Positions 6,653 through 14,432 of a stretch of DNA of 16,114 nucleotides are shown here, piece after piece. The position numbers and the translations under genes are program-made. Source of the DNA: JBBDXS01 sp964418365 (lineage in GTDB: Bacteria; Chloroflexota; Dehalococcoidia; DSTF01; RBG-16-68-14); assembly GCA_964418365.1 (NCBI GenBank), contig CAYQLM010000071.1, forward strand, positions 1-16,114, written 5' to 3'. The notes beneath the pieces were generated by a model. The model was not told the origin of the DNA. It did not search any database and saw only the letters and a program-made list of their open reading frames with translations. The first letter of the stretch is position 1. Every line of letters starts with the position of its first letter.

Positions 6653-7487
6653 CACGACGTCCACCGGCACCATCCTCGACCGCATCGTTGCCGACAAGCG
6701 CGAGGAGCTCGAGAAGCGAAAGCAGCAGGAGCCGATCGAGGCGCTCAAGCGCCGAATCGAGATCCTGGACGAGCAGTGGAGCCTCACGCGCGCCATCCTG
6801 GAAGGGCCGCGCGGCCCGCACGCGGGCGGCACGCGCATCCAGCTCATCGCTGAGATCAAGAAAGCGTCGCCGTCGAAGGGAAGACTCGTGTCGGTGCTGG
6901 AGCATCGCGCCGTCGCGCGCACATACACCATCGGCGGCGCGGCGGGCATCTCGGTGCTCACGGAGCGCAAGCACTTCCAGGGCGAGCTGCAGTTCATGCT
7001 CGACGTGCGGATGAGCATGCAGGGCTACTACCCGGGCGGCCGTCCGTCGACGCTGCGCAAGGACTTCCTGTTCGACCCGTATCATCTGTGGGAGGCGCGC
7101 GCGTACGGTGCCGACGCCGTCCTGCTCATCACGGCGATCCTCGACGACGCGGCGCTGCATGATCTCATCGCGCAGGCGGGGGAGCTGGAGATGGACGCGC
7201 TGGTCGAGGTGCACAACGAATCAGAGGTCGAGCGCGCGCTCCGCGCGGGCGCGGACCTCATCGGCATCAACAACCGCGATCTGCGCACGTTCGACGTCGA
7301 TCTCGCGACGACGGAGCGTCTGCGCCCGATCATCCCTAACGATAAGTGCATCGTCAGTGAGAGCGGCATTCACACTCGCGCCGATGTCGAGCGGCTCGCC
7401 GACTGCGGGGTACACGCCGTCCTCATCGGCGAGGCGCTGATCACGGCGACCGACGTGCGCGAGAAGATGCGGGAGTTCATCGTATGA
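6645..7487 (+). CDS. trpC: Indole-3-glycerol phosphate synthase
   Basis: TrpC (280 residues from ATG 6645) closes the indole ring from the TrpF product. It is a TIM barrel with the expected catalytic residues: E70 and K72 in AEIKKASPSKG, K139 in LRKDFLFD, E188 in LVEVHN, N210 in GINNRDL, and E239-S240 in SESGIHT. About ten residues (SMQGYYPGGRPS) sit before LRKDF, longer than in Escherichia coli-type enzymes; this may be a lineage feature. The frame is open further upstream, but ATG 6645 is preferred because it overlaps the trpD stop by 8 nt and begins the typical GTILDRIVADKREELEKRK helix. It overlaps trpF by 4 nt (ATGA). Confidence 0.95.
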   Translation: MADTTSTGTILDRIVADKREELEKRKQQEPIEALKRRIEILDEQWSLTRAILEGPRGPHAGGTRIQLIAEIKKASPSKGRLVSVLEHRAVARTYTIGGAAGISVLTERKHFQGELQFMLDVRMSMQGYYPGGRPSTLRKDFLFDPYHLWEARAYGADAVLLITAILDDAALHDLIAQAGELEMDALVEVHNESEVERALRAGADLIGINNRDLRTFDVDLATTERLRPIIPNDKCIVSESGIHTRADVERLADCGVHAVLIGEALITATDVREKMREFIV

Positions 7488-8272
7488 CGCGCATCAAGAT
7501 CTGCGGCTGCATGCGCGTCGACGACGCGCTCGCGGCGAAGGCTGCCGGCGCCGACTTCGTTGGCCTCGTTTTCGCGCCCGACAGCCGCCGACGTCTCGAT
7601 ATCGAGGAGGCGCAGGCGATCGTCGAGGCGCTCGGCCGCCCGCTGCGCGCGCTCGAGCAGGAGATGCCTCCGCCCTTTCATCATTCGAACCCGACGGCTC
7701 AGGCCGTCGGGGGGCACGGCCCAGAGGGCGATGTCGCCGCTTGGTTCCGCCACGGCGCGGACGCGCTCGATAGGCTGCTCGCGCGCAAACGCCCGCTCAC
7801 GGTCGGCGTGTTCGAGCACCAATCGATCGAAGAGATCAACACGATCGCGGATGAAGCCGGCATCGACCTGATCCAGCTCAGCGACCGGCCGTCGGGCGAT
7901 TGGTCCGATTGCCTGCTGGCCAATCGACAGGTCATTCAGACCGTTGACGTGCCTCCGGGCGTCGGCGCCGATGACATCGTCGCCTCGCTGCAGCCCGGCT
8001 CGGCGATCGCCTGCCTGCTCGACATCAGCCGCGGACGCGGCGTCGCGCTCGATCGCTCGGTCGCGGCATCCGTGGCCGCGCGGTTGTCCGTATGGCTTGC
8101 GGGAGGCCTCGCGCCCGAGAACGTCGCGACGGTGATTCACGAGGTGCGGCCGTGGGCCGTTGACGTGTCGAGCGGTGTCGAGACCAACGGCGTCAAAGAC
8201 GCCGAGAAGATCCGAGCGTTCATCAAGTCGGCCAGGGAGGCCATGAGCAGCACGATCGAAAGGAGTGCATGA
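7484..8272 (+). CDS. trpF: Phosphoribosylanthranilate isomerase with an insertion
   Basis: TrpF isomerises phosphoribosylanthranilate to CdRP. Recognisable parts are KICG with Cys7 (general base), DFVGLVFAPDSRRRL, LTVGVF (105-110), LLD with Asp180 (general acid), and the C-terminal WLAGGLAPENV and VDVSSGVET. At 262 residues it is about 50 longer than the usual ~205-210. The extra material lies between helix 2 (AQAIVEAL) and VGVF, residues about 53-104, and includes NPTAQAVG encoded by a perfect DNA hairpin. Other motifs diverge: IQLSD instead of VQLHG, and SRGRG instead of the phosphate-binding GGTG. The reading frame is intact, so it is probably functional, but activity is less certain than for its neighbours. 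It overlaps trpC and the next gene by 4 nt each. Confidence 0.88.
   Translation: MTRIKICGCMRVDDALAAKAAGADFVGLVFAPDSRRRLDIEEAQAIVEALGRPLRALEQEMPPPFHHSNPTAQAVGGHGPEGDVAAWFRHGADALDRLLARKRPLTVGVFEHQSIEEINTIADEAGIDLIQLSDRPSGDWSDCLLANRQVIQTVDVPPGVGADDIVASLQPGSAIACLLDISRGRGVALDRSVAASVAARLSVWLAGGLAPENVATVIHEVRPWAVDVSSGVETNGVKDAEKIRAFIKSAREAMSSTIERSA
7690..7711. repeat. Palindrome within the trpF coding sequence
   Basis: CCCGACGGC (7690-7698) and GCCGTCGGG (7703-7711) form a perfect 9-bp stem around TCAG. It encodes residues 69-76 within the extra segment of trpF. The form (GC-rich stem of 9 bp, loop TCAG) resembles the palindromes beside the transposase at 10390-11016, whose loop core is TTCA, so a REP-like insertion is possible. 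The following GGGG has no T-run, so it is not an intrinsic terminator. Confidence 0.65.
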
Positions 8273-8709
8273 TGCCGAGCCAGAAGATCACCATCAACGC
8301 GCCTGCGGAGAAGGTCTTCAACTATGTCGCGGACATTTCCAAGCACGGCGAATGGGGCAATCCATCGCAGAAACTTCAGGTCGAGAAGACGTCGGACGGC
8401 CCGATTGGCCAGGGGTCGACGTTCAAGTCCGTCGGCCATCAGTTTGGGACGCAAAACGACACCGTGAAGATTGTTGAGTACGCGCCGAGCAAGCGCGTCG
8501 TCTACGAGTCTGAGGGAAAGGCGGGCGTGCTGCGTCACTGGTTCGACATCACGCCTTCGGGCAGCGGCGTCGAGGTCGAAAAAGGCTTCGATGTCGTCAA
8601 GGCCGGCTTCCCGTTCGTCATCTTCGCGCCGATCGTGAAGGCGTTCGTCGCCCCGGGAGCACTGAAGAGCGACCTGGAACGCATCAAGGCGAAGGTGGAG
8701 GCGAGCTAG
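8269..8709 (+). CDS. SRPBCC (START/polyketide cyclase-like) family protein
   Basis: This 146-residue protein opens with KITINAPAEKVFNYVADISKHGEWGNPSQKL, the characteristic first strand and helix pair of the SRPBCC/Bet v 1-like fold, and ends with a long helix (ALKSDLERIKAKVEAS). The middle has RVVYESEGKAGVLRHWFDITPSGSGVEVEKGFDV, a curved beta sheet. Such proteins bind hydrophobic ligands; the ligand here is unknown. Two ATGs are possible: 8269 gives a 4-nt overlap with trpF, while 8272 lies 6 nt from AGGAG (8261-8265) and has the better spacing. It follows trpF directly and is probably co-expressed, but has no known role in tryptophan synthesis. Confidence 0.85.
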   Translation: MMPSQKITINAPAEKVFNYVADISKHGEWGNPSQKLQVEKTSDGPIGQGSTFKSVGHQFGTQNDTVKIVEYAPSKRVVYESEGKAGVLRHWFDITPSGSGVEVEKGFDVVKAGFPFVIFAPIVKAFVAPGALKSDLERIKAKVEAS

Positions 8710-8710
8710 C

Positions 8711-10393
8711 GTGTCGTTCGACCAGCTCGATGAGCTGATCCGGCGTCAGATCGAAGCCGACCGGCTGCCGGGGCTCGCGATCGCGCTCGTCCGCGGCGAC
8801 GAGATCGTCTGGTCGCGCGGCTATGGTGTGGCCGATCTCAAGACGAACGAGCCGATCACGCCACGGAGCGTGTTCTCCATCCAGTCGGTCACCAAGCCGA
8901 TCATCGCAACGGCGCTCATGCAGCACTACGAACGCGCTGCGTTCGACCTCGATGCGCCGGTCAACGGCTATCTGAGCGAGTTCAAGGTGCAGAACGAGTG
9001 GGAGGAGGAGCAGCCGGTCACGATCCGGCGGCTGCTCACGCACACCGCGGGCCTTCCGGTCGATAACGGCGGCGCCTCGCCCGCGGAAGGTGGCGCGAAG
9101 ACGTTGCGAGAGTTCGTCGCGTCGGTCGCGAAGGTCGTCCGCCGCCCCGGCGATGAGATGGTCTATGCCAATTTTGGTTACGACCTCGCCGGTTACCTGA
9201 TCGGACGCTTCGCGGGTCAACCTCTGGACGGCTATCTGCAAACGCACGTCTTAGATCCACTCGAGATGACTGCGAGCGCGTTCGGCGCACCGCTTCCCGG
9301 TTCCCATGTCGTCAAGGGGTACTTCCTGAGCGCGATCGATGGGCAGCACCATGAGGCCCGTCCGGACCACGAAGTCCAGTCGCTGGCCCGGCCGTGCGGG
9401 TCGATCGTCTCCACGGTGGAAGACCTCGGACGATTTCTGATCGCGCATCTGAACGGTGGCACGTACGGCGGCGCGCGCGTGCTGAAGGACGAGACGGTCG
9501 CCGATATGCAGCGCGTCCACGCGATGCTCGCCCCGTCGGTCGGTGGCATGGGCCTCGGCTTCCGCGTGACGCCGTCGGATGGCCGCACGCTCGTCTGCCA
9601 CGGCGGCGACGGCGTCACCTTCACGAACCTCCTCGGCATGTATCCGGACGAACGCGTCGGCGTGGCAATCCTGACCAACATGGGCAGGGCGCAGAGCGCC
9701 CGCAGCGTCATCGGCAGCGCGGCACTGCGCGCGCTCGTCGGCGAGCCGCTGGTGCGCGAAGCGCGGCCGCAAGTCGAGCAGGACTGGTCATGTTACGGCG
9801 GACGCTACGTCTCTAACTTCTGGGGTATCGAGTCGGTGCTCACGATGAAGGACGGCACGCCGTCGGCGACGTTCGAAGGCGCGTTTTCCTCTCGTGACGA
9901 AGGCGAGGAGTCGCGCCTCACTCGAGAAGATGGCGTTGTCCGCGCGGTCGACGGCCCGTTCGCCGGCTTCGACCTGTCGTTCACGGTAGGGAGCGACGGT
10001 ACACCGCGCTTCTACGGCGGCCTCTATCTGTTCCGATTCGACCGCGTCGCGGACGTAGCGGCGGCGCACGGGCCCGTCGACGAGCAGGCGGACCTCTCGG
10101 GCGCCTGGGCCGGCACGGCCCGCTCGCCCCTCGGTCCGGTGCCCGTCTCCTTAGCGATCGCGGGGGTAACGGCGAAGGTGAGCGGGCTCTCCGCGCACGA
10201 CGAGCCGATCGAGGAGCTTGTGATCGGGCGGGGCCGTCTCGCGGGAGCGTTCGACGTCGCCGTCCCCAACCTCGGCCGCTTTCGTGTCTTCCTCCGCCTC
10301 GCCGCCGTCGATGGCAAGCTGGCCGGTAAGGCCTATGCTCGCGGCGACTTCGGCGAGACGCCCATGCCCACGGAACTGGAGCGCGCCTCGTGA
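8711..10393 (+). CDS. Serine hydrolase, class C beta-lactamase fold
   Basis: The protein has 560 residues. The N-terminal ~330 form a beta-lactamase/D-alanyl carboxypeptidase-like domain with all three active-site motifs: S59-V-T-K62 (SxxK), Y152-A-N154 (YxN) and H297-G-G (the KTG equivalent). LLTHTAGLP at about 108-116 is typical. The C-terminal ~230 residues look like a beta-rich accessory domain, as in esterase EstB-like or penicillin-binding-protein-like homologues. No signal peptide is visible, so a cytoplasmic esterase or peptidase is likelier than a secreted beta-lactamase. The start is GTG at 8711, 9 nt after GGAGG (8697-8701) and 1 nt after the preceding stop. The stop overlaps the next open frame as GTGA. 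The substrate cannot be predicted. Confidence 0.88.
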   Translation: MSFDQLDELIRRQIEADRLPGLAIALVRGDEIVWSRGYGVADLKTNEPITPRSVFSIQSVTKPIIATALMQHYERAAFDLDAPVNGYLSEFKVQNEWEEEQPVTIRRLLTHTAGLPVDNGGASPAEGGAKTLREFVASVAKVVRRPGDEMVYANFGYDLAGYLIGRFAGQPLDGYLQTHVLDPLEMTASAFGAPLPGSHVVKGYFLSAIDGQHHEARPDHEVQSLARPCGSIVSTVEDLGRFLIAHLNGGTYGGARVLKDETVADMQRVHAMLAPSVGGMGLGFRVTPSDGRTLVCHGGDGVTFTNLLGMYPDERVGVAILTNMGRAQSARSVIGSAALRALVGEPLVREARPQVEQDWSCYGGRYVSNFWGIESVLTMKDGTPSATFEGAFSSRDEGEESRLTREDGVVRAVDGPFAGFDLSFTVGSDGTPRFYGGLYLFRFDRVADVAAAHGPVDEQADLSGAWAGTARSPLGPVPVSLAIAGVTAKVSGLSAHDEPIEELVIGRGRLAGAFDVAVPNLGRFRVFLRLAAVDGKLAGKAYARGDFGETPMPTELERAS

Positions 10394-11008
10394 CGAGGCC
10401 AGGTGGCCGCAGCGGAGATCGTAGGGACAGCCCGTTAGGCCTGTCTGGCCCCACTAACGATGGGGCGGGTCCTGGGCGCCGTAAGGACGGAGCTTCAGCT
10501 CCGTCCGCCTATCCACGCCGTGAGCCTCGGCCGCGTATACCATCCTTCGACTACATCGGCCCGTTTGCCTACCACGTCATCTTGCTCACCCAGGATCGCG
10601 TTCCTCGTTTCCAAGACACCGCGCTTGGGCAGCAGTGTGCTCACGTAGTTCGAGAAGTCGCGACGGCATGCGGCTTTCGAGTACTGGCGTTTTGCTTCAT
10701 GCCGGATCATACGCACCTGCTTGTTCTCGGGGAGGCAGAGTCCGCGAACCTGCTGCGCTTCGTGCAGCGCTTCAAGCAGAAGACCACCTACCAATTCAAG
10801 CGGCAGACAGGAGCAAGGCTGTGGCAGCAGAGCTTCTACGACCGCGCGCTGCGCGTGGAAGACGACCTCCCCACGGTCGCAGCGTACATCTTCAACAACC
10901 CGATCAAGGCAGGCCTCGCAACCGGCATGGGCGAGTACGTACTATCGGGCGGGGAGTACGCAGCGGACGAAGCTGAAGCTTCGTCCTTACGGCCTATCGG
11001 AGCCTCTC

Positions 11009-11016
<8 letters not shown>
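10390..11016 (+). CDS. REP-associated tyrosine transposase-like protein (Y1/HUH, IS200-like)
   Basis: The core (residues about 48-185) is a single-domain Y1 transposase: PRPRIPSFDYIGPFAYHVILLTQDR, then FCFMPDHTHLLV with the metal-binding pair H107 and H109, FVQRFKQKTTYQFKRQTG, LWQQSFYDRALR with candidate nucleophile Y150, and YIFNNPIKAGL. These enzymes cut and rejoin single-stranded DNA at REP palindromes. No ATG, GTG or TTG lies near the natural family start (around residue 45). The only upstream start is GTG at 10390, overlapping the hydrolase stop, which adds about 45 residues read through palindromic DNA. The C-terminal tail is likewise read through the downstream palindrome and overlaps trpB by 8 nt. 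The core appears intact, but the start is uncertain and the gene may be a domesticated or stranded copy. Confidence 0.85.
10426..10466. repeat. Two adjacent hairpins upstream of the transposase core
   Basis: GACAG-C-CC (10426-10433) pairs with GG-C-CTGTC (10438-10445) around GTTA, with one C-C mismatch. GCCCCA (10448-10453) pairs with TGGGGC (10461-10466) around a 7-nt loop. Neither has a T-run. They lie 12 nt before the longer REP-like palindrome and are probably part of the same element. Confidence 0.5.
10478..10508 (+). repeat. REP-like palindrome, left copy
   Basis: The unit is GCCGTAA, then GGACGGAGC (10485-10493), TTCA, GCTCCGTCC (10498-10506), then GC. The stem is a perfect 9 bp (10 bp if the loop closes to 2 nt). 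It matches the right copy in inverted orientation, with one compensated base-pair change. Confidence 0.85.
10963..10993 (-). repeat. REP-like palindrome, right (inverted) copy
   Basis: On the + strand GGACGAAGC (10965-10973), TGAA, GCTTCGTCC (10978-10986), then TTACGGC. Reversed, it equals the left copy except that one G-C pair of the stem is A-T. The change on both arms keeps the hairpin intact. It encodes part of the C-terminal tail of the transposase frame and lies just before the trpB ribosome site. Confidence 0.85.
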
Positions 11017-12214
<1,198 letters not shown>

Positions 12215-12754
12215 GTGTGGCGCATCATCGACCTGGCCGCGGGCGGCGAGCCGGCACGGCAGCAGGTAGCCCTGCTGCTGGTCGACCTTTGCCTGAAGGC
12301 TGGCCAACAATAGAGGAGGCTCTGCGGGAGGTGCGCGAAATTCAACACGCCAGAACGCATTAGCCGGATCGCAATGGACGACGAAGAGGTGCTCGGCTGG
12401 GTCGGCGGGCTGGAACGCTACCGAGGGCGTGTCTGGGAGCTGCACCCACTGGCTGTGCGACGGGACGTCCAGCGGCAGGGGATAGGCCGGGCGTTGGTGC
12501 TCGATCTGGAGGACAGGGTCCGGGAGCGCGGTATCCACACCGTGTTCCTCGGCGCGGACGACCATCGCGGCGAAACGAGCCTGGCCGGCATCGACCTCTA
12601 TCCTGACCCGCTTAGCTACCTGCGAAACATCCGCAATCTCAACGGCCACCAGTACGAGTTCTATCAGAAACTCGGTTACGTTATCGTGGGCGTGGTGCCG
12701 GACGCCAATGGTTTCGGGAAGCCGGACATCTACCTCGCGAAGCGCATCGCCTGA
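12215..12754 (+). pseudogene. GNAT acetyltransferase (AAC(6')-like) with two frameshifts
   Basis: A full-length GNAT gene of about 180 codons is visible across two frames. From GTG 12215, immediately after the trpB stop, the frame reads VWRIIDLAAGGEPARQQVAL and meets TAG at 12311. From about 12283 to 12348 the continuation lies in another frame (EGWPTIEEALREVREIQ). From about 12350 the first frame resumes (TPERISRIAMDDEEVLGW) and runs to TGA at 12754. The acetyl-CoA motif A is present as VRRDVQRQGIGRAL, and the end (GHQYEFYQKLGYVIVGVVPDANG) is typical of the aminoglycoside 6'-acetyltransferase-like group. The only intact frame, from ATG 12374 (126 residues), lacks the N-terminal third and a ribosome site. 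The gene is probably inactive, or this is a pair of sequencing errors. Confidence 0.85.
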
Positions 12755-12766
12755 CCGGAGGCTACC

Positions 12767-13621
12767 ATCGAGCCCGAATCCCGCTTCTACCAGTCGCAGC
12801 GGCTGCGGCTGCACTACGCCGTCTGGGGCGACGAACGCAAGCCGCCCTGTCTGCTGATCCACGGCGGTCGCGACCACGCGCGCAATTGGGACGCCGTCGC
12901 GGAGGCGCTCGTGGGCGACTACTGCCTGTATGCGCCCGACCTGCGCGGCCACGGCGACAGTGACTGGGCGGTCGGCGGCCAGTACAGCCTGCCCGACTTC
13001 GTGCTCGACATCGCCGCGCTCGCCGACGTGCTTGACCGCGACCCGCTCACGATCATCGGCCACTCGCTCGGCGGAGCGATCGGGCTCCAGTACGCCGGCG
13101 TCTTTCCAGACCGGGTGAAGAAAGCCGTCGCCGTCGAGGGCCTCGGCCCGCCGGTGATGGGGCGCCGCCCCGCGCACATCCGCATGCGCGAGTGGATCGG
13201 CCACATGCGCGACCTCGAGAAGCGGCACCTCCGCAACTACACGAGCATCGATGCGGCGACGAAGCGCATGGAGGAGGAGAACCCGCACCTCACGAAGGAG
13301 ATGGCGCGCCATCTCACGACCCACGGGAGCAAGCAGAACCCCGACGGCACGTACACCTGGAAGTTCGACAACTACGTGCGCATGCACTCGCCCTACGAGT
13401 TCAACATCGAGGACGCGCGCGACATCTGGAACCAGATCCGCTGCCCCGTGCTGCTCGTCCGAGGCGACGAGAGCTGGGCGCGCGATCCGGAGGAGGACGG
13501 CCGCGCGAGCGCCTTCCACGACTATCGCTCCGTCCTCATTAGCGGCGCGGGCCACTGGGTCCACCACGATCAGCTCGCTGCGTTTCTCGCCGTCGCCCGT
13601 CAGTTCCTGCTCGGCGAGTAG
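12767..13621 (+). CDS. Alpha/beta hydrolase with apparent ATC start
   Basis: The protein, 284 residues from 12767, has the whole alpha/beta-hydrolase core: oxyanion HGG (32-34), the APDLRGHGDSDW strand/turn, nucleophile S100 in IIGHSLGGAIGL, acid D234 in LLVRGDESWARDP and H263 in GAGHWVHHD. The first canonical start in frame is GTG 12911, which would remove the oxyanion strand. Homology instead calls for a start at 12767 (xEPESRFYQSQRLRLHYAVWGD), where the codon is ATC, placed 5 nt after a perfect GGAGG (12757-12761). So either AUC is used inefficiently, the start was mutated from ATG, or the base is an error. The substrate is unknown. It lies 12 nt after the broken GNAT gene. Confidence 0.82.
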   Translation: MEPESRFYQSQRLRLHYAVWGDERKPPCLLIHGGRDHARNWDAVAEALVGDYCLYAPDLRGHGDSDWAVGGQYSLPDFVLDIAALADVLDRDPLTIIGHSLGGAIGLQYAGVFPDRVKKAVAVEGLGPPVMGRRPAHIRMREWIGHMRDLEKRHLRNYTSIDAATKRMEEENPHLTKEMARHLTTHGSKQNPDGTYTWKFDNYVRMHSPYEFNIEDARDIWNQIRCPVLLVRGDESWARDPEEDGRASAFHDYRSVLISGAGHWVHHDQLAAFLAVARQFLLGE

Positions 13622-13676
13622 ACGCCCTGCACCCTAGCCCCCTCGTTCTGGATCGTCGAGAATACTAGAGACTCGC

Positions 13677-14432
13677 ATGATGGAGACGCACGTCCAGCAG
13701 CAGCCTGCCGACCAGCCGGTCGGCGTGAGCCTCAAGCCCTGGGGTGTGCCGGCGATCCTGGCGGCGCTCATCATTCCGGCGCTGCTTTGGGTGTCCGGCC
13801 TCATCACGTCGATCGTGGCGGATCTGCCGGACCACATGACCAGCGGCGAGATCATCACCAGCCTGATCCTCACCATCATTCTCGATCTCGTATTCATCGG
13901 GCTCGCGGTCTGGCTCGCGCTGGGCCGCCATCACCGCCGGCGGGACGACCTGGGCCTGCGCCCGTTCGACCGCGACCTGTGGTGGATGCCGTTCGCTGCT
14001 GCCGGCGGCGCCCACCTCGCGCTCGTCATCTACAGCGTGGTGTTGCAGGTAGCCGGCGCTGGCGCCGCCGTGCCGAAGCAGGACCAGCTCGATCAGCTCT
14101 TCTCCAACCCGGCGATCCTGCCGTTGGCGGGCGTCGCAACCGTGATCATCGTGCCCATCGCTGAGGAGATCTTCTTCCGAGGGTTCATCTTTGCAGGACT
14201 CATCCGGCCGCTTGGCGTCTTTGGCGCGATGCTGGCGAGCGGCTTCATCTTCGGCGCGTTTCACATCCAGAGCGCGGACAGCGTCGGTCTGCTGCTGCCG
14301 TTCACGCTGGTCGGCATGCTCTTCGCCTGGCTCTACTATCGCACCGGCTCCATCCTGCCCAACATGGGGGCGCACTTTCTCTTCAATCTGGTCAGCTTCA
14401 TCGCGCTTGCTGCCAGGGGAGGCTCGACGTGA
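13677..14432 (+). CDS. CPBP-family intramembrane metalloprotease homologue
   Basis: This 251-residue membrane protein has about six hydrophobic segments (about 24-48, 58-82, 103-126, 147-161, 178-196, 203-222 and a last one near 232-247). The CPBP (Abi/CAAX protease-like) motifs are complete: E163-E164-x3-R168 in AEEIFFRGF, FGAFH with H196, and H233-x3-N237 in HFLFN. Family members include prenyl-protein proteases and bacteriocin-immunity proteins; the bacterial substrate is usually unknown. ATG 13677 is followed at once by another ATG; no clear ribosome site is seen in the 55-nt gap after the hydrolase. Its stop overlaps the trpA start as GTGA, so trpA translation is coupled to this membrane protein. 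Confidence 0.88.
   Translation: MMETHVQQQPADQPVGVSLKPWGVPAILAALIIPALLWVSGLITSIVADLPDHMTSGEIITSLILTIILDLVFIGLAVWLALGRHHRRRDDLGLRPFDRDLWWMPFAAAGGAHLALVIYSVVLQVAGAGAAVPKQDQLDQLFSNPAILPLAGVATVIIVPIAEEIFFRGFIFAGLIRPLGVFGAMLASGFIFGAFHIQSADSVGLLLPFTLVGMLFAWLYYRTGSILPNMGAHFLFNLVSFIALAARGGST

Larger units (their letters stand above)
10390..11000. mobile_element. RAYT element bracketed by inverted REP-like palindromes
   Basis: The transposase core is enclosed by two copies of one 31-nt sequence in inverted orientation (10478-10508 and 10963-10993; 29 of 31 identical after reversing one). This arrangement is known for RAYT genes with REP/inverse-REP pairs. The exact outer limits are unclear; the hairpin cluster at 10426-10466 probably belongs to it as well. 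The element sits between the serine hydrolase and trpB1 and leaves overlapping junctions on both sides. Confidence 0.7.

Noticed and set aside
7690..7720. Intrinsic terminator within trpF
   Set aside because: The hairpin is strong but followed by GGGGCACGG, not a T-run, and it lies inside an open coding frame.
10721..11008. N-terminal extension of trpB
   Set aside because: The frame is open upstream only because it shadows the transposase; ATG 11009 has a ribosome site and the normal family N-terminus.
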